Assembly (NCBI GenBank): GCA_013002995.1
Contig: JABDLO010000098.1
Coordinates: forward strand, 1 to 37,370
Origin: Saprospiraceae bacterium
GTDB taxonomy: Bacteria; Bacteroidota; Bacteroidia; Chitinophagales; Saprospiraceae
Direction of reading: 5' to 3'
DNA length: 37,370 nucleotides
The position numbers and the translations under genes are program-made. Shown here in pieces: positions 17,636-25,260 of the stretch. Position 1 is the first letter of the stretch; each line of letters begins with the position of its first letter. The notes below the pieces were generated by a model. That model did no database searches, was not told the DNA's origin, and saw nothing but the letters and a program-made list of their open reading frames with translations.

Positions 17636-19192
17636 ATGCTTGCTAAGACTTTTGCCGCCGCCGTTCACGGAGTAGATGCAACCACCATTACTGTAGAAGC
17701 CCATGCCGGAGGGAATGTACAGACCGGAAGTAATTTTTTCCATCTGGTCGGATTACCGGATAGTGCCGTTAAGGAAGGATTCCAGCGTGTAGATGCTGCT
17801 ATTAAAAATTCAGGTTATAGAATACCAAGAGTCCGGCTCGTCATCAATCTCGCTCCAGCTGATATCCGGAAAGAAGGTGCAGCATATGATTTGCCCATTG
17901 CTTGTGGTGTATTGGCTGCTGTTGGAGCCATCAATGGTGAGAAAATGGAAGAATATATGATCATGGGTGAACTTGCCCTCAATGGAGATCTCCGACCAAT
18001 CAAAGGTGCCTTACCCATTGCCATTCAAGCAAGAAAAGAGAAATTCAAAGGCTTATTGGTTCCACATCAGAATGCCAAGGAGGCAGCCATTGTCAGCGAT
18101 CTTCCAGTGTATGGCATAAAGACATTGGCAGAAGCCATTGCTTTTCTGGATGGTCAGCAGGAACTAAAGCCCATCGAACACGACACCAGGGAAATGTTTG
18201 AGTCCAATATCAGCGATTACGCTGTAGACTTTTCTGATGTAAAAGGACAGGAAAATATCAAACGGGCACTGGAAATTGCCGCTGCAGGAGGCCACAATGC
18301 CATCCTGATCGGGCCTCCCGGAGCTGGAAAAACGATGCTGGCCAGAAGATTACCTACCATTCTGCCTCCCTTAAATCTTCATGAAGCCCTGGAAACGACC
18401 AAGATCCATTCTGTAGCTGGATTGATGGGAAGTGAATCTTCATTGATCACCGTAAGACCATTCAGATCACCACACCATACTATTAGTGATGTGGCCCTTG
18501 TAGGAGGAGGCTCCAATCCCAATCCCGGAGAGATCAGTCTCGCACACAATGGTGTGCTTTTCCTGGATGAATTACCGGAGTTTAAGCGGAGTGTACTGGA
18601 AGTGTTGCGACAACCGATGGAGCAACGAAAGGTGACCATTTCCAGGGCCAAGATTTCTGTCGATTTTCCATCGAATTTTATGCTTCTTGCCTCTATGAAT
18701 CCTTGTCCCTGTGGATACTACAACCATCCAGAGAAGGAATGTGTCTGTGGCCCCGGAATCGTGAAAAAATACCTTAATAAAATTTCGGGTCCCCTACTCG
18801 ACCGCATTGACCTTCATGTAGAGGTGACCCCTGTTTCGTATGATGAATTATCATCCTATCAATACAACAGTGAAACCAGCAAGGACATTGTCACACGAGT
18901 CATGACAGCTCGAAAGATTCAACAAGATCGATTCAAAGATGTAAAGGGTGTATTCTCCAATGCCCAGATGTCGAGCAGGATGGGAAGAGAGATCTGCACG
19001 CTCAACCAGGCAGGATCGACCTTATTGAAGACAGCCATGCAGAAGCTCCAACTTTCAGCGAGAGCCTTCGACCGGATCTTAAAAGTATCACGGACAATAG
19101 CCGACCTTGCAGGAACAGAAGAAATCATGATCGAGCACCTCGCTGAAGCCATTCAGTATCGAAGCCTGGATCGCGAAGGATGGGCAGGGTAA
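17636..19192 (+). CDS. YifB/ComM family Mg-chelatase-like AAA+ ATPase
   Basis: 518 aa, full length for the family. The N-terminal domain (1-175) has the ComM features GLPDSAVKE and NLAPADIRKEG; the AAA+ core holds Walker A GPPGAGKT (226-233) and Walker B VLFLDE (307-312), followed by a cysteine cluster NPCPCGYYNHPEKECVC around 357; the C-terminal domain ends in QLSARAFDRILKVSRTIADLAG, also family-typical. ComM is a hexameric helicase that helps branch migration during natural transformation in Gram-negative bacteria; by family the protein may aid uptake of foreign DNA. No other competence gene is in the window. ATG start at 17636. Confidence 0.93.
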   Translation: MLAKTFAAAVHGVDATTITVEAHAGGNVQTGSNFFHLVGLPDSAVKEGFQRVDAAIKNSGYRIPRVRLVINLAPADIRKEGAAYDLPIACGVLAAVGAINGEKMEEYMIMGELALNGDLRPIKGALPIAIQARKEKFKGLLVPHQNAKEAAIVSDLPVYGIKTLAEAIAFLDGQQELKPIEHDTREMFESNISDYAVDFSDVKGQENIKRALEIAAAGGHNAILIGPPGAGKTMLARRLPTILPPLNLHEALETTKIHSVAGLMGSESSLITVRPFRSPHHTISDVALVGGGSNPNPGEISLAHNGVLFLDELPEFKRSVLEVLRQPMEQRKVTISRAKISVDFPSNFMLLASMNPCPCGYYNHPEKECVCGPGIVKKYLNKISGPLLDRIDLHVEVTPVSYDELSSYQYNSETSKDIVTRVMTARKIQQDRFKDVKGVFSNAQMSSRMGREICTLNQAGSTLLKTAMQKLQLSARAFDRILKVSRTIADLAGTEEIMIEHLAEAIQYRSLDREGWAG

Positions 19193-19252
19193 GTTGAGTA
19201 GACAGTCGCAGATTACAGTGAGCAGCTATTTGAAGTGATTATTTATGTCGCT

Positions 19253-19274
19253 ATTTGAAGTATTTACTTCAAAT
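19253..19274. repeat. Perfect 10-bp inverted repeat
   Basis: ATTTGAAGTA and TACTTCAAAT, separated by two bases, form a nearly closed palindrome about 110 bp before the PDZ-protein gene; a further half-site ATTTGAAGT lies at 19228-19236. It could be an operator with an extra half-site. The stretch 19193-19252 also shows a degenerate ACAGTCGCAGATTACAG-like simple repeat. Confidence 0.5.
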
Positions 19275-19381
19275 CAATATCACATCTTTTAGATAAAATA
19301 CCCGATCCAAAAATCCAAACCCCCTTCTTTTCCTGTATACAATAACAGACAACAATTTCTTCATTTCTTAAAAACACTGTT

Positions 19382-20425
19382 ATGAGATTCTTACTCCTGA
19401 TGCTCACCCTTGCTTTTACGATCACATTTGCAGAAGCACAATCCAGTAAACCCTTCCTCGGCATCACAAGCAACAAAGTACATCCTAAAAAAGCTAAAAA
19501 ACTAGGATTCGATCAGGCTTATGGTTCATATATTACTAAGGTATCCGAAGGAACAGCGGCGGAAGCAGCAGGCCTGAAACCATTCGATTATGTGACTCAA
19601 ATAGGAGACTTTCCGATAGATGAAGAAACCAACCTGGCACATGCTCTTAACAATTACAAAGCCGGAGAAATAACCACTGTTTCTTTCATAAGAAATGGAC
19701 AAGCCCAGACCAGGAATATTGCCCTGGGAAGCGTCAGCAATCGCACGCATGATTCAAGACCGGATGAGGAAGATCCCTTCCTGGGAGTTCATGAATCCCA
19801 TAACAGATTAGCAGGAGTTGACGGAGTGCCTGTCAATATTTCCTCTAATACCACTGCTGATTACATTGGTATGGAGGATGGAGATATCATTACTCAAATA
19901 GACGATTATCCTGTGATTGACTGGCATGATATGACGGCAGCGATTGATAATAGGATGCCTGGAGAAAATATTGCAGTAACGGTGTGGCGAGATGGAGAGG
20001 AAATGACCATGGAAGGTCGCATTAAGTCGGAGGAGCACGATGCACCCATTGACCGAATGATCGACATGGAATACATGGAGGTGACCTATGCAGATATGGA
20101 AGAGGAAGAAATGGAAGTAGTTGAAGAAATCCTCGAGGAGGACATCAGCGAGATGCCGGAATTGATAGTGGAAGATCTTAAGTTATTCCCCAATCCCAAT
20201 ATTGGGCAATTCAACCTGACATTTGAAGTGCCGGGACAGGGAGATGTATTTATTATGGTGTATTCTTCACAAGGTGAATTGATCATCAATGAAAACCTTC
20301 CCAACTTCAGCGGCAGGTTCAATCAATCTTATGACCTGGGTGTCAATCCTGCAGGAACCTATTACTTAATGGTGAGACAAGGAAATAATGTCATGTCCAA
20401 AAAAATAATTGTAGCCAGGAGCTAA
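19382..20425 (+). CDS. Secreted double-PDZ protein with type IX sorting domain
   Basis: A signal peptide (MRFLLLMLTLAFTITFAEA then QS) is followed by two PDZ-like domains: about 25-117 (FLGITSN, then GTAAEAAGLKPFDYVTQIGDFPI) and about 132-215 (DYIGMEDGDIITQIDDYPVIDWHDM). An acidic linker rich in Glu and Met covers 228-262. Residues 266-347 are a type A sorting domain: LKLFPNPNIGQF near its start, AGTYYLMVRQGN and KKIIVARS at the end, marking export through T9SS and attachment to the surface. The PDZ pair resembles HtrA tails, but no trypsin-like domain is present. It may act as a surface peptide-binding adaptor. ATG at 19382; a terminator follows. Confidence 0.85.
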   Translation: MRFLLLMLTLAFTITFAEAQSSKPFLGITSNKVHPKKAKKLGFDQAYGSYITKVSEGTAAEAAGLKPFDYVTQIGDFPIDEETNLAHALNNYKAGEITTVSFIRNGQAQTRNIALGSVSNRTHDSRPDEEDPFLGVHESHNRLAGVDGVPVNISSNTTADYIGMEDGDIITQIDDYPVIDWHDMTAAIDNRMPGENIAVTVWRDGEEMTMEGRIKSEEHDAPIDRMIDMEYMEVTYADMEEEEMEVVEEILEEDISEMPELIVEDLKLFPNPNIGQFNLTFEVPGQGDVFIMVYSSQGELIINENLPNFSGRFNQSYDLGVNPAGTYYLMVRQGNNVMSKKIIVARS

Positions 20426-20451
20426 TCCTAGTTAAGTCGGGTATTACATAT

Positions 20452-20485
20452 ATGCCGGTGCTGAATGGTACCGGCATTTTTTATT
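20452..20485 (+). terminator. Intrinsic terminator after the PDZ protein gene
   Basis: Stem arms ATGCCGGT (20452-20459) and ACCGGCAT (20470-20477), 10-base loop, followed by a T-rich run that reaches the stop codon of the convergent cytochrome gene. Confidence 0.9.
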
Positions 20486-21005
20486 ATTCTAATTCCAATA
20501 CATACCACTCAATTTCCTCCACAGGAAGATTAGGTCGTCGTCCTGTGTCTACCGGGCCGTAATTCTTTGACAGGTAATCAACAATAACTTTTCGATCTTT
20601 TCCGAGTGCGGGAAGCCCTTGGGTCTTTTGCATCCAGGTCAACATCTGATCCCAGCCTTCAGCAGTTGCTTTGTTCTGGGTGATAAGTGCTGAAGAATGA
20701 CAACTCAGACACACCTTTTTCACCGTTGAGAATCCTACTCCATAAGCCAGTCCAGTTTCCTGGTGGATTCCGTTGACCACTTCCCTTGTCTCAGATTTTT
20801 CATATTGTTTGAGAGGTTGTGACTTCACTTCTATAGAGTGAGTAAAATTATTCCACATCTCAGAAATATGGTCTTCAGCAAGCATAAAGATCAGTCCAAA
20901 AACAATAACCAACGATAAAATAGAAATGCCACGGATGACCATCCTCAGTGTCAGCCAGAAAAACCTGTCCATCTGCTCCTCTATTTGTTTCCGGTCCTTG
21001 CTCAT
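20484..21005 (-). CDS. Membrane-anchored monoheme cytochrome c, SorB-like
   Basis: 173 aa with one membrane helix near the N terminus (about 22-42) and one heme-binding motif CLSCH at 99-103 in the periplasmic part; the segment GWDQMLTWMQKTQGLP resembles small sulfite dehydrogenase cytochromes. It would accept electrons from the molybdenum subunit encoded just upstream and pass them to the respiratory chain. Its ATG overlaps the stop of that gene by four bases (ATGA at 21002-21005), so expression is coupled. The SorB name rests on context plus the single-heme design; SoxD proteins usually hold two hemes. Confidence 0.8.
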   Translation of the reverse strand: MSKDRKQIEEQMDRFFWLTLRMVIRGISILSLVIVFGLIFMLAEDHISEMWNNFTHSIEVKSQPLKQYEKSETREVVNGIHQETGLAYGVGFSTVKKVCLSCHSSALITQNKATAEGWDQMLTWMQKTQGLPALGKDRKVIVDYLSKNYGPVDTGRRPNLPVEEIEWYVLELE

Positions 21006-22216
21006 ACTACTTTGACAGCTATGCGGTGACAGGCATTGTTGAGGTAACCCTTAGGATTCCATCCCGGCAATATGATGGGTTGAGTAGCTCCACGATCATC
21101 AGTGGCTTTGGCCCATACTTCATAATATCCCCTTTCTGGAAATGTAACTGAAGCATTAAAGTCCTGCCATGCGTATCGATTATCACCCGCCTTTACAATG
21201 CATCGATTCCAGCTTTTGCCAAAGTCTATGGAATATTCAACCTGACTGATCCTTGGTGCAGAAGTCCATGCATGACCTCGGATGGGTAGTTGTTGCCCCT
21301 GGGTGATCATCGCTCCAGTCTTAGGATAGGTGATGATGGACTTGACCGGCATATCCTCAATGATGCACATGTCTTCATCTGCTACCTTGGTCCCTGGTGC
21401 TACTGGTTTGCATGGTACCCTATACGATTGGCCTCCCATTTTATTTCCGTCATGTTCCTTGTTGCGGATCACCAGGCGATTCAACCACTTGCCAGAGCAA
21501 GACGCCGGATATCCCCCGAATACCAATCTCAATGGATATCCATTCAATTCCGGAAGGTCTTCACCATTCATCTGCAAGGCAATCAGGCTCTCCGGTTCCA
21601 GTGCCTTTTTCATAGGTACTCCCCTGGAGATGGATTGCTTAGATGGATCCCCGGAAAGGTGTATGTCCGCTCCATAATAACCTACATATACCGCATCATT
21701 TTTGAATCCTACATCGTTAAGCACATCTCTTAACCGCACTCCTGTCCATTCAGCACAGCCTACTGCCCCCGTGCTCCATTGATTACCCTTGGCAGGTGGA
21801 TTGAATTCACTACGACCATTGCCACCACACTCCAGGGTAAGCTTAAGTGTAACTTCTTTAAATCTGGATTTTAACTCCTGGAGGGTGTAGGTCTTTTTTT
21901 CTCTGGCAGATTCTCCTTCTATGGTGAGTGTCCAATTTTCTACATCTACTTTGCTTGGAGGAATGCCATTGTTCCGAACAAAGAATAACTCTCGAGGCGT
22001 GATGGAAGGATCCAAAAGATGAGCCGGAGTCTCTGCGTTGATCGGACGATCGTTTAATACCTTCATCTCGGAAGACTTTCCTGGAAGGTCTGCATCATAT
22101 AATGCAATGGGTACCATTCCGGCTGGTAAATACTTTCCGTACACCATTTCCATCCCAATCAATGTTGAGAATAGACTCAGAGTGGATTTTTTAATGAAGG
22201 TTCTTCTATCTGCCAC
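21002..22216 (-). CDS. Sulfite oxidase family molybdenum enzyme, SorA-like
   Basis: 404 aa. The N terminus is a Tat signal (DRRTFIKKS followed by a hydrophobic stretch), expected for a cofactor-loaded periplasmic enzyme. The molybdopterin domain starts around 70 (TPRELFFVRNNGIP) and holds the Mo-binding Cys130 in LTLECGGNGRS, then WSTGAVGCAEWTGVRLRDVL; the C-terminal ~120 residues are the dimerisation domain, starting near IRGHAWTSAPRISQVEYS. The reaction would be oxidation of sulfite to sulfate. The start codon is GTG at 22216, with AAGGA eight bases ahead. It forms a two-gene operon with the cytochrome. SoxC-like activity cannot be excluded. Confidence 0.88.
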   Translation of the reverse strand: MADRRTFIKKSTLSLFSTLIGMEMVYGKYLPAGMVPIALYDADLPGKSSEMKVLNDRPINAETPAHLLDPSITPRELFFVRNNGIPPSKVDVENWTLTIEGESAREKKTYTLQELKSRFKEVTLKLTLECGGNGRSEFNPPAKGNQWSTGAVGCAEWTGVRLRDVLNDVGFKNDAVYVGYYGADIHLSGDPSKQSISRGVPMKKALEPESLIALQMNGEDLPELNGYPLRLVFGGYPASCSGKWLNRLVIRNKEHDGNKMGGQSYRVPCKPVAPGTKVADEDMCIIEDMPVKSIITYPKTGAMITQGQQLPIRGHAWTSAPRISQVEYSIDFGKSWNRCIVKAGDNRYAWQDFNASVTFPERGYYEVWAKATDDRGATQPIILPGWNPKGYLNNACHRIAVKVV

Positions 22217-22260
22217 TATTTGATCCTTTTATTTATGTCTTCAAGGATATAAAAAAATTC

Positions 22261-22283
22261 GCAAGAGGTCAGGAGACTTTTGC
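22261..22283 (+). repeat. AGGTC hairpin family, copy 1 (GCAA type)
   Basis: Outer arm GCAA/TTGC, bulged G, inner stem AGGTC/GACTT with loop AGGA. The inner stem contains a G-T wobble, so pairing is kept in the plus-strand RNA. See the findings for the comparison of copies. Confidence 0.75.
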
Positions 22284-22399
22284 TTAAAGTTAGGCAGAAA
22301 TTCTATTCTCCTATTTTAAAGTAAGATGTTCTCATTGATCCACTAAAATAAAATATGGGTGGAAATCTCCCGATAAGATTTATGGATATTCATTTTATT

Positions 22400-22508
22400 T
22401 ACCACTTAGTGCATTAAGAAAACACTAAGATTCACTAAGGTTTATAATTTTTATTACATCCGTAGTATCTGAGTGCTCTTAGTGATTCCTTGTGTCCTTA
22501 GTGGTAAA
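22400..22508. repeat. Inverted pair of ACCACTAAGG modules
   Basis: TTTACCACTTAGTG with following ACTAAG repeats begins near 22400, and its approximate reverse complement, ending CCTTAGTGGTAAA, closes at 22508. The arms are imperfect and about 40 bp each. The same module occurs singly at 31196, 31550, 32436 and 32734. Confidence 0.65.
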
Positions 22509-22622
22509 GGGCATGAAAGATTTTTTTAACAAGATTGTAACATATTTTATTCTCCTCCCGTCTATCCAATGTAACAACCCAAGCTCACCACAGCATTTAA
22601 TTACTCATTAAACAAAATCGAA

Positions 22623-23408
22623 ATGAAGCATTTATTTCTACTGGCTTTGCTATGCCTTACAGTGACCCTGACCACAGGGCAGAATGTGATAGAAAAACAC
22701 TACCAAAATTACGTTGAGCAGGAAGATATTACTGAAGTTTACGTCTCCGGCCAACTGTTTCAATATGCCGCACACTTTGTAGATGATGAAGACTTTGATG
22801 AAGTTGAAGAACTCGGTGTTGAAGATGCCAAGGATTTTATCCTCTCCATTGAGTCTTTCCAATTAATAAAAGTTCCAGAATTAACTGATGCTGCATCCAT
22901 CTATGAAGCCGGAGTTGATAAGATCAGCCGTACCCATGATGAGTTGATTGCCATCCGGGATAATGATTCGAGGTTTACACTATTGGTAGATGAATACGAA
23001 GGCATAGTGTCAGAACTCGTGGGTATCGGTACTAGTGATGGTGAATTCATCGTATTCTCTTTACTTGGAGATATGGATTTCAATGACCTTGGGAAGATAG
23101 TTGCCAAGATCCAGAAAGAAAATATGACAAAGAATGAAGTATTTGAAAGAGTAGATATCGACTACTCAGAAATGAAAGTTTATCCCAACCCTGCCAGTAC
23201 AGATGGAATCCTTAATATCGATGTTCCTCAGGGAATGGTCGGTGGTACAGCAAGGATTTATGACCTTAACGGCAGCGTGATCAGTCAATTTAAGATCAGT
23301 GACCGTCAACAACAATTCCAGGCTGAGAACCTTACTCCTGGTTACTATGTAGTTGAACTTCAAAATGAAACTACCACAATGAAGAAAAAAGTATTAGTAG
23401 CAAAATAA
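22623..23408 (+). CDS. DUF4252-like protein with type IX sorting domain
   Basis: 261 aa. Signal peptide MKHLFLLALLCLTVTLTTG then QN. Residues ~25-170 resemble DUF4252, an uncharacterised exported Bacteroidota domain: an N-terminal helix, a strand pair around FTLLVDEYEGIVSELVGIG, and the closing VFSLLGDMDFNDLGKIV. From about 185 (MKVYPNPAS) to the end is a type A sorting domain with TARIYDLNG, LTPGYYVVELQN and KKKVLVAK. DUF4252 proteins as I know them are short and lack this tail, so this one is directed to the cell surface rather than left in the periplasm. ATG start at 22623; terminator follows. Confidence 0.75.
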   Translation: MKHLFLLALLCLTVTLTTGQNVIEKHYQNYVEQEDITEVYVSGQLFQYAAHFVDDEDFDEVEELGVEDAKDFILSIESFQLIKVPELTDAASIYEAGVDKISRTHDELIAIRDNDSRFTLLVDEYEGIVSELVGIGTSDGEFIVFSLLGDMDFNDLGKIVAKIQKENMTKNEVFERVDIDYSEMKVYPNPASTDGILNIDVPQGMVGGTARIYDLNGSVISQFKISDRQQQFQAENLTPGYYVVELQNETTTMKKKVLVAK

Positions 23409-23435
23409 AAGCTTCTGTAAAGCTTTCTTAATTAG

Positions 23436-23475
23436 AGTTGGTATCGGCAATGGTCGGTACCAACTTTTTTTATTG
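23436..23475 (+). terminator. Terminator after the DUF4252 gene
   Basis: Arms AGTTGGTA (23436-23443) and TACCAACT (23458-23465) with a 14-base loop, followed by a long T tract. A smaller hairpin AAGCTT-type pair lies just after the stop codon at 23408-23426. Confidence 0.85.
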
Positions 23476-23596
23476 TAAGACTACCAAGCCCGAAAGGGGT
23501 TGGTAAGCTCACAATTATGATTTTCGGGCATAATTTCCTGTCCGTCCGTAGCCCTGCGAAGGCGGATCTTTCCTTTGGTCAAGCTTAGTAATCCCT

Positions 23597-24574
23597 CTAC
23601 CTCCTACTCCACTCTTTACTCATTAGGATATCTGTGTCTCCAGCTACTTCCAACCCTGCACTCGTACCTTCTCCGGAATAAAGGACCTTGCCATTTTCAG
23701 AATAGGTGACTTCCAGCCTTGCTTGCAGGCTTTCATTGACCTTGCCGGTCATCAATCCCTGAATAGGAGAACGGAGATCGGCACCTGGAGCATGATGAGC
23801 AATAATGTCCAGCTGGCGATCTTTACGCTTGAAGGACATCAATACGTGGTCATCCTCGATAAATACCTTTTTACGACTACCATTGTAAGTAGCGAAAATC
23901 ATGATCTCCTCCTGGAATAAAAAAGACACTATAAACCCGATGAAATAATGCCCTTTCCATGGAATATGTGCTACCGATGCCATTAAGGAAATCGGTTGAT
24001 CATCGTCAAAGTGATTGGAATGAGCCCATATCCAGCATCGAGGGAATGAGGTACCCCAGTCTTTTTCATGATATCCTATTCCTCCATTAAAATCAAGGTC
24101 GATCTTCCCATTTGAGATCCTGCCAGCAAGACGATGGTGCATCGACATCACCCCATGATAGCATTCCATCATAGGGGTAAAAGAATACCATCCCATGATA
24201 CCGGGTGAAAGTAACGAAGTAGGCAATGGATGCCTTCCGCTAAACTGAACAGTACCCTTAAAATCATCCGTATCAATGGTCAATCCATCCAGGATGAAAT
24301 GATTGTTACCTATTCTGACATCAAGCTCTTTTTCAGCAGCCTGAAATGCTTCAATCGGATATCGGTAATAATAGCTCTTACAGTTTACCCCATCCAGTAA
24401 CTGTACAAATGCATGATCCGGTTCTTCTCTACCGATAGATACGCCCGGGATGATGGCCATGGCATGAGATTCATCTGCAGTAACCAACTTATAATACCAC
24501 CCTTCAAAGTAATTATTCTTTCTAAGGTTTCCCTGGAAAATTTCTGGATGATATAATCGGTATAAGTAACTCAT
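23597..24574 (-). CDS. Tocopherol cyclase-like protein
   Basis: 325 aa, cytoplasmic by sequence (no signal peptide). The tocopherol cyclase family is indicated by FEGWYYK at 23-29 near the N terminus and the later block GGIGYHEKDWGTSFPRCW. Plant and cyanobacterial members close the chromanol ring of vitamin E, but most bacterial homologs outside cyanobacteria have no proven reaction and the tocopherol pathway is not expected here. The product may be a lipocalin-like binding protein or an enzyme on another lipid. The ATG overlaps the stop of the upstream deacetylase gene by four bases, so the two are translated together. Confidence 0.75.
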   Translation of the reverse strand: MSYLYRLYHPEIFQGNLRKNNYFEGWYYKLVTADESHAMAIIPGVSIGREEPDHAFVQLLDGVNCKSYYYRYPIEAFQAAEKELDVRIGNNHFILDGLTIDTDDFKGTVQFSGRHPLPTSLLSPGIMGWYSFTPMMECYHGVMSMHHRLAGRISNGKIDLDFNGGIGYHEKDWGTSFPRCWIWAHSNHFDDDQPISLMASVAHIPWKGHYFIGFIVSFLFQEEIMIFATYNGSRKKVFIEDDHVLMSFKRKDRQLDIIAHHAPGADLRSPIQGLMTGKVNESLQARLEVTYSENGKVLYSGEGTSAGLEVAGDTDILMSKEWSRR

Positions 24575-25173
24575 ATTTCCGTTTTATGCCTTTCGGCAAA
24601 GGTACCTGCCTCCAAAGGAACACACTGGAATCCACGAAGGTTGATTTCTGCTAATATTTCCTCCAGGCATCCCCTCAATCTGGGCATGGCCTTTACACTA
24701 TCATGAAAGACAACAATGGATCTGTCCTGAATATGATTCAATACATTTTTTTTACATCGGTCAGCCGATATCTTAACATCAAAGTCTCCACTTAACACAT
24801 CCCACATGATGATATCATAGGTGTTGTTGATCATCTTTCGTTGTGATCGTTTGATTTTGCCGTAAGGCGGACGGAATAAACTTGAATTGATATATGCAGA
24901 TGCATTTTTCACTTCTTCCTTGTATTCTTCAATACTGCAATGATAACCCGATTGATGGGTGTGGGTATGATTGCCCACGGTGTGTCCTTCTTCCAATATC
25001 CGTAGATATATTTCAGGATGCTTCCTCACATTCTCTCCTACACAGAAGAAAGTTGCCTTAGCACCATAACTTTTTAGCACATCAAGCACCCATGGTGTAG
25101 CCTCGGGAACCGGCCCATCATCAAAGGTCAGATAAATGGTTTTTTCCTCTCTTTTGGGACCTTTCCAGATCAT
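24571..25173 (-). CDS. Polysaccharide deacetylase (NodB domain)
   Basis: A bare NodB domain of 200 aa. Motif 1 TFDDGP is at 16-21 with the two aspartates, motif 2 GNHTHTH at 67-73 gives the metal histidines, motif 3 RPPYGK is near 97, motif 4 is IIMWDVLSGDFD and motif 5 IVVFHDS. These cover the full active site of metal-dependent N- or O-deacetylases acting on chitin oligomers, peptidoglycan or other glycans. There is no signal peptide from the ATG at 25173, so the protein may act in the cytoplasm. It is translationally coupled to the tocopherol cyclase-like gene and divergent from gltX. Confidence 0.88.
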   Translation of the reverse strand: MIWKGPKREEKTIYLTFDDGPVPEATPWVLDVLKSYGAKATFFCVGENVRKHPEIYLRILEEGHTVGNHTHTHQSGYHCSIEEYKEEVKNASAYINSSLFRPPYGKIKRSQRKMINNTYDIIMWDVLSGDFDVKISADRCKKNVLNHIQDRSIVVFHDSVKAMPRLRGCLEEILAEINLRGFQCVPLEAGTFAERHKTEI

Positions 25174-25231
25174 GTCAGGAAAAAGCCAGGGGATAAACGT
25201 CGGTGTTTTACTGAAGTAAAGGATTAGATGT

Positions 25232-25239
25232 TATTTTTG
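25232..25239 (+). promoter_or_regulatory. Candidate -7 box for gltX
   Basis: TATTTTTG matches TAnnTTTG fully and is 21 bases before the ATG. A TTTTA stretch about 21 bases upstream may serve as a weak -33 element. Confidence 0.4.
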
Positions 25240-25260
25240 TGCCCCACAAAATAACAACAT

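Larger units (their letters stand above)
22217..22622. other. Gene-free gap with repeats, 406 bp
   Basis: This space between divergent sorA and the DUF4252 gene holds no supported gene. It contains one copy of the AGGTC hairpin family (22261-22283) and an inverted pair of ACCACTAAGG-type modules (about 22400-22508). Promoters for both genes must lie here, but I could not identify convincing boxes. Confidence 0.7.

Noticed and set aside
21290-21733. Plus-strand frames of 147, 115 and 72 codons opposite sorA
   Set aside because: They are antisense to a complete Tat-exported molybdenum enzyme with a coupled partner gene, and the peptides show no family features.
23510-23575. GC-rich piece with CCGTCCGTAGCCCTGCGAAG between the DUF4252 and tocopherol cyclase-like genes
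   Set aside because: It looks like a fragment of a dispersed repeat, but only one copy is in the window, so nothing can be concluded.
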